10,579 nt of DNA, from assembly GCA_036732755.1 (NCBI GenBank), contig DAINBU010000155.1, forward strand, positions 1-10,579, given 5' to 3'. This stretch comes from DASRRB01 sp036732755 (GTDB taxonomy: Bacteria > Planctomycetota > B15-G4 > SIAN01). Made by a program: the position numbers and the translations under genes. A model generated the notes under the pieces. The model ran no database searches. It saw only the letters and a list, made by a program, of their open reading frames with translations, and was not told where the DNA came from. Positions 1 to 5,300 of the stretch are shown here, piece by piece. How positions within the stretch are numbered: the stretch's first letter is position 1; every line of letters starts with the position of its first letter.

Positions 1-1
1 C

Positions 2-1270
2 TGGGGCCGCCTCTTCGGCCTCGGCCTGCCGAGCCTGCGCCTCCTCACGTGGCTCTTCCTGCTGCTCGGTGCGCTCGCCGCGGCCGCGGTCCTACGCGAG
101 CTGCGCGCGCCGGGCAGCCGCCGCTGGTGGCTGCCGCTCTACCTGACGACGTTCTGCTTCTATGCCTGGATCGACAACGCGAACAAGGACGGGATGCACG
201 TCGCGCTCGCGCTCGCCGGCTTCGCATTCGTGGCGCGCGCGCTGCGGCGCGACGGCGCCTGCACGGGGTCCGTCGCGGCAGCGCTCGGCGGACTCGTCTG
301 GGCCGCGGCGTTCCTGACCAAGCAGAGCCACATCGCGATCGTCGCGCCGACGCTGCTCGCGCTGCTCTTCCTCGCGCCGATGCCGGCGTTCGTCGCGGGC
401 GGGACGTTCGCCGCCGGAGTCGCGGGCGCGACGTTCCTCGCGACCCGAGCGTGGCCGAACTACTGGGACTGGACCGTCGCGATCCCGAAGGCCCACGCCT
501 TCTCGCCTGGCATGCTCGCGAACGCGCTCGGACCGGTGGCGGCGGCGTTCGGCGGCTACGTCGTCGTCGCGCTGCTCGGCTGGCGGCGCTTCGCGCGCGG
601 GCCCGGCGACGAGGCGAACGTGGAGCCCAGCGAGTCCGGTGACCCCGACGTCGCGCGGCGCCGTCGCCTCGCGCACCTCTGCCTCGCCTTCGCGCTCGGC
701 GGCCTCGCCATGGGTTGCATGTCGGCCGGCAAGGATCGCGGCGGCGACTATGCGCTCGCACCGGGGCTCGCGGCGCTGTCGATCCTGGTCGCGTCCGTGG
801 TCGGCGCGCCGGGGCGCGAGCGCGCCGCCCTCGCGCTGCCGCTGCTGCTGCTCGCGCTCGGCTGGCCGGGCGGATCGTTCGTCGGCCGGGCCGATCGCGA
901 GGCGGCCGACTGCCTGGTCGCGAAGGTCGCGAGCGAGCCGGGCGAGGTCTGGGTCCCGCTCGAGGCCTACGCCAACGTGCTGGCGCACAAGCGCGCCTAT
1001 GTCCCGCTCTTCTGCCTCGGCGAGTGGACTGCCGCCGGCCGCCCTTTTCCCGACGACGTCCTCGCCGCGCTTCGCGCCGGCCGCTTTTCGATGGTGATCA
1101 CGCCGTGGAATCCGCCGCGGGGCGGCGGCGCCGACCTCTCGCGCGAGCCGTTCCCGACGCTCGCGCGCCACTATGAAGTCGCGGAGATCCTTCCCCTCGA
1201 CGAGGCGTTCGCGGTGAAGGAGGGGTGGACCAACGTGCTGCGCCTGGTCTGGCGCCCGAAGTCGAAGTGA
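2..1270 (+). CDS. Multi-pass membrane protein, GT-C/ArnT-like glycosyltransferase candidate (5' truncated)
   Basis: The frame is open from the first full codon at base 2 to the TGA at 1268-1270, so the gene begins upstream; the ATG at 194 lies inside a hydrophobic protein and is unlikely to be the true start. About 423 codons are visible. Roughly ten hydrophobic segments occupy the first 300 residues, followed by a soluble C-terminal part of about 120 residues ending in WRPKSK. Loop motifs such as DNANKDG, LTKQSH and KDRGGDY sit where GT-C superfamily enzymes (PMT/ArnT/GT39-like) carry short conserved loop motifs, which suggests sugar transfer from a polyprenyl-phosphate donor at the outer face of the inner membrane. 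The catalytic Asp loop expected near the N-terminus is outside the window, so the family call is inference. lhgO starts only 10 bases downstream, so the two may be co-transcribed although functionally unrelated. An O-antigen ligase-like or other uncharacterised polytopic protein is possible. Confidence 0.7.
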   Translation, partial: WGRLFGLGLPSLRLLTWLFLLLGALAAAAVLRELRAPGSRRWWLPLYLTTFCFYAWIDNANKDGMHVALALAGFAFVARALRRDGACTGSVAAALGGLVWAAAFLTKQSHIAIVAPTLLALLFLAPMPAFVAGGTFAAGVAGATFLATRAWPNYWDWTVAIPKAHAFSPGMLANALGPVAAAFGGYVVVALLGWRRFARGPGDEANVEPSESGDPDVARRRRLAHLCLAFALGGLAMGCMSAGKDRGGDYALAPGLAALSILVASVVGAPGRERAALALPLLLLALGWPGGSFVGRADREAADCLVAKVASEPGEVWVPLEAYANVLAHKRAYVPLFCLGEWTAAGRPFPDDVLAALRAGRFSMVITPWNPPRGGGADLSREPFPTLARHYEVAEILPLDEAFAVKEGWTNVLRLVWRPKSK

Positions 1271-1280
1271 GCGGCCGACC

Positions 1281-2546
1281 ATGACTTCGAACACCGCGAC
1301 GCCCCCGACGCCAACGAAGCCTGCCGGCCGCCCCGACTTCCTCGTGATCGGCGGCGGGATCATCGGCCTCACGATCGCCCGCGAGCTGCGCCGCCGCGGG
1401 CTCGGCTCAGTGACGGTGCTGGAGAAGGAGCCCGAGCTCGGCCGCCACCAGAGCGGCAAGAACAGCGGCGTCCTGCACGCCGGCATCTACTACGCGGCCG
1501 ACTCGCTCAAGGCGAAGTTCTGCGCCGCGGGCTCGCGAAAGATGCAGGAGTACGCGCGCGAGCACGGCATCGCGTGCAAGAAGGACGGCAAGGTGATCGT
1601 CGCCGCGCGGCCCGACCTCGTGCCGCAGCTCGAGAAGCTGCTGCAGCGATCCCAGGAGAACGGCATCCGGGCCGAGAAGATCTCGCCCGAGCGGCTGCGC
1701 GAGCTCGAGCCGCTCGCGACGACGCACGACTTCGCGCTCTGGTCGCCCGACACGGCGGTGATCGACTCGAAGGGCGTGCTCGACGCGCTGGCGCGGGAGC
1801 TTCGCGACGCCGGCGTGACGGTGCGACTCGCCGAGAAGGCGCTCGCAGTCGACGCCGCGCGCCACACCGTCCGTACCGCGCACGACGAGGTCGCCTACGG
1901 CCACCTCGTGAACGCGGCCGGACTGCACGCCGACCGCATCGCGCACTCGATGGGCGTCGGCCTCGACCTCGCGATCCTCCCCTTCAAGGGGATGTACCAG
2001 GCGATCGCGCCGCGCTTCGCGGCCGGCGTCCGCGCCTCGATCTACCCGACGCCCGATCCGCGCGTGCCGTTCCTCGGCGTCCACCTCACGCGCAACATCC
2101 ACGGCGACGTGCTGGCCGGGCCGACCGCGCTGCCGGCGTTCGGGCGCGAGAACTACCACGGCCTCGCCGGCGTCGGCTGGCGCGAGCTGCCGCGCCTCGC
2201 CGCCGACCTCGCGCGCATGTTCGTCGGCAACATCGACGGCTTCCGCAACCTGGCGTACGAGGAGCTGCCGAAGTACACGCGGCGCGGCTTCTTCAAGCAC
2301 GTGCGCGCGCTCACCCCCTCGATCACGCTCGCCGACGTCCTGCCGGCGCAGAAGGTGGGCATCCGGGCGCAGCTGGTCGAGCGCGCGACGCGCCGCTTCG
2401 TGATGGACTTCACGATTCGCGAGGGCCCGCGCTCGACCCACGTCCTGAACGCCATCTCACCCGCGTTCACGAGCAGCATGGCCTTCGCGGAACACGTCGT
2501 GGATCGCATCGCCGCGCGCGCCGACGCGCCGCCCGCCGCGATCTGA
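1281..2546 (+). CDS. lhgO: L-2-hydroxyglutarate oxidase (FAD-dependent)
   Basis: This 421-residue protein matches the usual length of the LhgO family (about 400-420). An N-terminal Rossmann FAD motif GGGIIGL lies at residues 24-30, with the ribose-binding acid in VTVLEKE (E48). The block SGKNSGVLHAGIYY at 58-71 is characteristic of LhgO/YgaF and separates it from other DAO-superfamily enzymes; LVNAAGLHADRIA and the C-terminal segment around LNAISPAFTSSMAFAE are also family-typical. LhgO oxidises L-2-hydroxyglutarate to 2-oxoglutarate; in E. coli it is membrane-associated and passes electrons to the quinone pool, acting in glutarate/lysine degradation and in metabolite repair. No other gene of that pathway is visible here, so metabolite repair is at least as likely a role. 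The ATG at 1281 gives a 17-residue Pro/Thr-rich lead before the FAD fold; the ribosome-binding site is weak, but no better start is seen. It lies 10 bases after the membrane protein gene. Confidence 0.95.
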   Translation: MTSNTATPPTPTKPAGRPDFLVIGGGIIGLTIARELRRRGLGSVTVLEKEPELGRHQSGKNSGVLHAGIYYAADSLKAKFCAAGSRKMQEYAREHGIACKKDGKVIVAARPDLVPQLEKLLQRSQENGIRAEKISPERLRELEPLATTHDFALWSPDTAVIDSKGVLDALARELRDAGVTVRLAEKALAVDAARHTVRTAHDEVAYGHLVNAAGLHADRIAHSMGVGLDLAILPFKGMYQAIAPRFAAGVRASIYPTPDPRVPFLGVHLTRNIHGDVLAGPTALPAFGRENYHGLAGVGWRELPRLAADLARMFVGNIDGFRNLAYEELPKYTRRGFFKHVRALTPSITLADVLPAQKVGIRAQLVERATRRFVMDFTIREGPRSTHVLNAISPAFTSSMAFAEHVVDRIAARADAPPAAI

Positions 2547-2572
2547 CCGCCGAGGGACCGCCGACCTGGCGA

Positions 2573-2589
2573 CGGGAATCTCTTTCCCG
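2573..2589 (+). terminator. Weak terminator candidate after lhgO
   Basis: The stem CGGGAA/TTCCCG with loop TCTCT begins 27 bases after the lhgO stop codon. There is no T-run after it, so it would be a poor intrinsic terminator; it may instead be a 3'-end stabilising hairpin or part of the structured spacer. Confidence 0.25.
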
Positions 2590-2803
2590 ACGCGAGCCCG
2601 CGCGAACGGGTGCTCAAGTCGATCGGCGCAAAGCCGAAGAGCACCAGGAATCGGTGCCGACGGGTGTGCCGCAACGGGCGCGGATCCTTCCGCGCCGGCT
2701 CCGGTCGCGCCTCGACGGACACCGAAGAGGAACGTGGATCGAAGCCGCGGGAAACGCTGCAGGACCACGCGAGCGATCGCGTGCCCGGCAGCTGAACCCT
2801 TCG

Positions 2804-2810
2804 TAGGGAG
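2804..2810 (+). promoter_or_regulatory. Ribosome-binding site fixing the lipoprotein start
   Basis: TAGGGAG lies six bases before the GTG at 2817-2819. It is the best Shine-Dalgarno-like sequence in this spacer and supports GTG 2817 as the start of the lipoprotein gene, whose signal peptide is otherwise split by the run of Ns. Confidence 0.6.
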
Positions 2811-2816
2811 ACGACC

Positions 2817-3580
2817 GTGGGAACCGATGGGATCGCGAAGGGAACGGGGAGAGTCCTTCGCCGGGCGGGGNNNNNNNNNNGGCGGGGCTGCTCGCGGCGG
2901 CGCCGCTGCTGCTGCTGCTCGGGTGCGCCTCGACGGAGCCGTCGGGCACGCTGGTGCAGGTGAACGAGTTCGGCGCGACGATCGCGCGCGTGCAGGCCGA
3001 CTCCGACGCGGCCGGGGAGAAGGTGGCGCAGGTGGCCGGCCGGTTCGGCGCCCTGCTCCACTTCGACTTCGAGCACGACGCGCTCGCGACCTTCACGGAG
3101 TTCCACGCGGCGCAGGAGGCTTCCGTCGCCGCGCTCGCGAAGCTCCGCGACGACGTCGCCGCCATGAAGGGAGCGGCCGACCCCTTCTTCAAGCACTGGC
3201 AGCAGGACCTCGAGCGCATCGCCAGCACCGAGCTGCGCCTGCGCAGCCAGCAGCGCATGACCGAGACGCGCCGCCGCTTCGACGCGATCGTCGCGTCGAC
3301 CGAGTCGGTGCAGCACGGCTTCGAGTCGTTCAACTCGAAGATGCGCGACTACGCGCTCTTCCTCGCCCACGACTTCAACGAGGAGTCGTGCGCGGCGCTG
3401 CGCGGCGACGACGCGCGCATGAAGGACGAGGCGACCGCGCTCGCGCAGGGCTTCGAGAAGTGCTCGCAGTCGGCGCGCGAGTACGTCCAGACCGCCTCGA
3501 TCCCGACGGCGTCGTCGGCGGCCCCGGCGGTCGACGACAAGACGGCGCTCCGCAACGCGCGCACGCGCTCGGGAGGTTAA
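2817..3580 (+). CDS. Outer-membrane-type lipoprotein, DUF2959-like (interrupted by an assembly gap)
   Basis: The GTG at 2817 opens a basic N-terminus (GTDGIAKGTGRVLRRAG) that runs into the Ns at 2871-2880. After the Ns a different nominal frame continues with AGLLAAAPLLLLLGCAS, a lipoprotein signal core with lipobox LLGC. The seven bases before the Ns (GGCGGGG, 2864-2870) equal the seven after them (2881-2887). Merging them joins both halves in frame into a 248-residue protein with the lipidated Cys at residue 31. Ala after the Cys fits outer-membrane sorting by the E. coli Lol rule. The mature part is helical and charged, with blocks such as HWQQDLERIASTELRLRSQQ and MRDYALFLAHDFN that resemble DUF2959 proteins, a family of unknown function; that match is from memory. 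Possible coiled coil at about residues 90-200; the C-terminal 25 residues are Ala/Ser/Thr-rich. The gene ends at TAA 3578-3580, directly against the palindromic repeat. LspA, encoded just downstream on the other strand, would process such a protein. Confidence 0.75.
2871..2880. other. Assembly gap (10 Ns), probably a false gap
   Basis: Ten Ns sit inside the lipoprotein signal peptide. GGCGGGG flanks them on both sides, and removing the Ns plus one copy restores an uninterrupted reading frame through the signal peptide. Ten is probably a placeholder for an unrecognised overlap between two contigs rather than a measured distance. Confidence 0.85.
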
Positions 3581-3744
3581 GAGCCTGTCTCGGTAGGCAC
3601 TCGGTCGCCGTTCGGGCGGCGGGCCCGCATCTGCTTCGTTGCGCCTCCTCGCCGAATCTCTCCATTGATTCGCGTCGTCGGCGCGCCTCGCATCTGCGGG
3701 CCCGGCGCTCCGAACGGCTCGGTCGCGCCTACCGAGACTGGCTC
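3581..3744. repeat. 164-bp imperfect palindromic element, possible MITE or REP-like repeat
   Basis: Two arms of about 50 bases face each other. Three blocks pair in order: 3580-3598 with 3727-3745 (18 of 19 positions; GTCTCGGTAGGC is perfect), 3607-3615 with 3710-3718 (GCCGTTCGG, perfect) and 3620-3629 with 3695-3704 (CGGGCCCGCA, perfect). The 65 bases between the arms contain no ORF of note. TAA occurs immediately outside both ends (3578-3580 and 3745-3747), which could be a 3-bp target-site duplication; the left copy is the stop codon of the lipoprotein gene. The position between two converging genes also allows a bidirectional terminator role. No transposase is encoded, so a mobile origin would require mobilisation in trans. 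Family not recognised. Confidence 0.75.
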
Positions 3745-3776
3745 TAACGGACCCCGCTCGCCTTGGACTTCCGCCG

Positions 3777-3810
3777 GCGATCCCGCGGGGTGACAGCGCC
3801 GCGGGATCGC
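3777..3810 (-). terminator. Terminator-like hairpin downstream of lspA
   Basis: GCGATCCCGCGG (3777-3788) pairs perfectly with CCGCGGGATCGC (3799-3810) across a 10-base loop. The hairpin starts 7 bases past the lspA stop codon on the minus strand. No T-run follows in either direction, so it would be a GC-type intrinsic or pausing structure; it could also stop readthrough coming from the plus strand. Confidence 0.55.
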
Positions 3811-3817
3811 GCTAGGC

Positions 3818-4381
3818 TCAGCGCGTCGTCCGCCTCTTCGTTTCGTCGGACCTCGAAGCAACCCCTTCGAATCCGGCCGGGCAGACCGAGGAGGCGGGCG
3901 ACTTCTTTTTCTCCGCGCGCGCGAGCAGCAGCAGCGCGACGCCCGTCGAGATGGCCAGGTCGGCCCCGTTGAAGATGCCGGTTCGCAGCGGCCCGACGCC
4001 CACGTTCAGGAAATCGCGCACGGCGCCGAGCGCGATGCGGTCGACCAGGTTCCCGACCCCGCCGCCGATCACGAGCGCGAGCGCGACCAGCCAGGCCCGG
4101 CCGGCGCCGCCCCGCTGCAGCGCGACGAAGGCCATGCCCGCCACCATCGCGAGCGTGACGCCCACGAACAGCGCCATGCGCAGCGGCGCGGGCCACGTCG
4201 CGCCGAGGCCGAGGAAGGCGCCGCGGTTCTCCACGTAGGTGAGGCGCACCATGCCGCCCAGCATCAAGAGGGGCGGGCGGCCCTCGAGGTGCGCCGCGGC
4301 GATCCCCTTCGTCACTTGGTCGCAGCCGACGCACGCCGCCGTGATCGACGCGAGCAGCACGGCGCGCGCGACGAACCCCAT
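3818..4381 (-). CDS. lspA: Lipoprotein signal peptidase (signal peptidase II)
   Basis: This 187-residue membrane aspartyl protease removes the signal peptide from diacylglyceryl-modified prolipoproteins in the inner membrane. Family motifs appear in order: DQVTK (21-25), ENRGAF (51-56), GNLVDR (110-115) with catalytic Asp114, and FNGAD (137-141) with the second catalytic Asp141. Four hydrophobic segments are present. The ATG at 4381 is preceded by GGAG about seven bases upstream and puts the first membrane segment right at the N-terminus, as expected; the frame is open further upstream but that part is not LspA-like. After the last membrane segment comes an unusual 30-residue polar tail (from about KKKSPASS to the end), longer than the short basic tail of most LspA proteins. 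The gene is convergent with a lipoprotein gene, a probable substrate, and divergent from a phosphatase gene. No ileS or lgt neighbour is visible. Confidence 0.95.
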   Translation of the reverse strand: MGFVARAVLLASITAACVGCDQVTKGIAAAHLEGRPPLLMLGGMVRLTYVENRGAFLGLGATWPAPLRMALFVGVTLAMVAGMAFVALQRGGAGRAWLVALALVIGGGVGNLVDRIALGAVRDFLNVGVGPLRTGIFNGADLAISTGVALLLLARAEKKKSPASSVCPAGFEGVASRSDETKRRTTR

Positions 4382-4460
4382 CGGAGGCTCCGGACGGGAA
4401 GGATGCGGCGGGACGGCGGGCAAGATAGCGCGCGCTGGTGCGTCGCTCCGGAGCCCTGAC

Positions 4461-4541
4461 ATGCACGAGCTCGCCGAGCTGCTGCCGATGGCGACGCTCG
4501 CGCTGACGCAGGAGGATTTGCGGAGCCTGACCGCTGCGTGA
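4461..4541 (+). CDS. Possible 26-residue small ORF in the lspA-phosphatase spacer
   Basis: ATG at 4461 has a good Shine-Dalgarno match (CGGAG ending at 4453, seven bases of spacing) and encodes MHELAELLPMATLALTQEDL followed by RSLTAA and TGA at 4539-4541. The peptide is mildly amphipathic and without Cys. It lies in the 223-base divergent spacer and stops 63 bases before the phosphatase start, so it could be a leader peptide or chance. The same frame is open for a long way upstream across the strand opposite lspA, which weakens the case. Only conservation or ribosome profiling could settle it. Confidence 0.25.
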   Translation: MHELAELLPMATLALTQEDLRSLTAA

Positions 4542-4604
4542 CGGCGATCTGCGTTTCGCGCGAATCTCATGATCCGGCGCGCGCCGCGCCGACATCCTGG
4601 ACGC

Positions 4605-5276
4605 ATGCAAAACACGAAGGCGCCCGGCCGGCGACGGCGATTCCTCCTCCGCGTCGCGCTGCCGGCGACGTTGACCGTCGCGGCGCTCGGGATCGCGTGG
4701 GACTCGGGCTGGTGCAGCATCCGCGACCGCTTCCTGCCGCGCCGCTTCGTCGCGGTGATCCCGGGCCAGCTCTACCGCAGCGGCTGGATCGACGCGCGCC
4801 TCGTCGAGGACGTCCTGCGTGACCACGGGATCGGGCTCGTCGTCGACCTCACCGCCGACGCCGCCGACTCGCCCGACTCTCCCGAACGCGCCGCCGAGCG
4901 CTCCGCCGTGCGCCGCCTCGGCATCGACTACCGCAGCTGCCCGCTGCGCGGTGACGGGACCGGCGACGTCGAGGAGTACGCCAACGCGGTCGCCGCGATC
5001 GCGCATGCGCAGGCGCGCGGACTTCCGGTGCTCGTCCATTGCGCGGCCGGCGACAAGCGCAGCGGCGGCGTGGTCGCCGCCTTCCTGCTGCTCGTGGGCG
5101 GCGCGACGACCGACGTCGCGAGGGGAGAGATCGGCCGCTTCAGCAAGCGCGGCGTCCCGTCGGAGACCGTGCTCCACTACCTCGACGACCACCTCGCCGA
5201 GATCGCCGAGCGCGTCCGCGACGAGGGCTGCGCCCTGGCGCCGCGCGGCGCGCCGCCGCCGGTGCTCGGCGGCTGA
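4605..5276 (+). CDS. Membrane-anchored tyrosine/dual-specificity protein phosphatase family protein
   Basis: The protein has the cysteine-phosphatase P-loop VHCAAGDKRSGG, i.e. C(X5)R with Cys146 and Arg152 counted from the ATG at 4605. The upstream block IPGQLYRSGWID followed by HGIGLVVDL is the usual opening of bacterial DSP/PTP-like domains, and the Asp in PLRGDGTGD is a candidate general acid. A basic stretch (RRRR, 9-12) followed by one hydrophobic segment (about 13-32) suggests an N-terminal membrane anchor or uncleaved signal, with the catalytic domain outside the cytoplasm by the positive-inside rule. Length is 223 residues. An in-frame ATG at 4569 would add 12 basic residues; neither start has a strong ribosome-binding site, and 4605 gives the more ordinary signal-anchor. 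The family hydrolyses phospho-Tyr/Ser/Thr, phosphoinositides or related phosphoesters; the substrate here is unknown. The gene is divergent from lspA and convergent with the Tat-protein gene. Confidence 0.85.
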   Translation: MQNTKAPGRRRRFLLRVALPATLTVAALGIAWDSGWCSIRDRFLPRRFVAVIPGQLYRSGWIDARLVEDVLRDHGIGLVVDLTADAADSPDSPERAAERSAVRRLGIDYRSCPLRGDGTGDVEEYANAVAAIAHAQARGLPVLVHCAAGDKRSGGVVAAFLLLVGGATTDVARGEIGRFSKRGVPSETVLHYLDDHLAEIAERVRDEGCALAPRGAPPPVLGG

Positions 5277-5278
5277 GC

Positions 5279-5300
5279 GACGCCGCGCGCCGCCGGCGTC
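5279..5300. terminator. Possible bidirectional terminator hairpin
   Basis: GACGCC (5279-5284) pairs with GGCGTC (5295-5300) over a GC-rich 10-base loop, in the 22-base gap between two convergent genes and touching the stop codon of the minus-strand gene. The stem is short and lacks a T-run. Confidence 0.3.

Larger units (their letters stand above)
2547..2816 (+). other. Hairpin-rich intergenic spacer
   Basis: This 270-base spacer lies between lhgO and the lipoprotein gene. I see no convincing coding sequence, but four compact stem-loops: 2573-2578 with 2584-2589 (CGGGAA/TTCCCG, 5-base loop); 2609-2615 with 2639-2645 (GGTGCTC/GAGCACC) enclosing 2624-2627 with 2633-2636 (CGGC/GCCG); 2677-2684 with 2689-2696 (GGCGCGGA/TCCGCGCC, TCCT loop); and 2766-2772 with 2777-2783 (CACGCGA/TCGCGTG, a GCGA loop of GNRA type) inside an outer stem 2756-2760 with 2788-2792. 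The last structure ends 11 bases before the ribosome-binding site of the lipoprotein gene. The composition looks less GC-biased than the flanking genes. It could be a structured 5' leader, a small RNA, or chance pairing in GC-rich DNA. No known riboswitch class could be assigned. Confidence 0.5.

Noticed and set aside
92..1486. Long minus-strand open frame opposite the membrane protein and lhgO
   Set aside because: Composition is Arg/Ala/Glu-rich with no motif, and the plus strand is clearly coding through lhgO.
2640..2700. Resemblance to a cobalamin riboswitch core (GGAATCGGTG followed later by CCGCAAC)
   Set aside because: The spacing and the intervening conserved bases of the class are absent, as is a recognisable B12 box, and the downstream gene has no B12 link.
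2610..2795. A 61-codon basic ORF starting with GTG in the spacer upstream of the lipoprotein gene
   Set aside because: It has a poor ribosome-binding site, weaker third-position GC bias than its neighbours, no recognisable motif, and overlaps three predicted stem-loops; non-coding is more likely.
3581..3744. CRISPR repeat or tRNA-like fold
   Set aside because: It is one inverted repeat with a single loop, not a series of direct repeats, and has no tRNA arms or CCA end.
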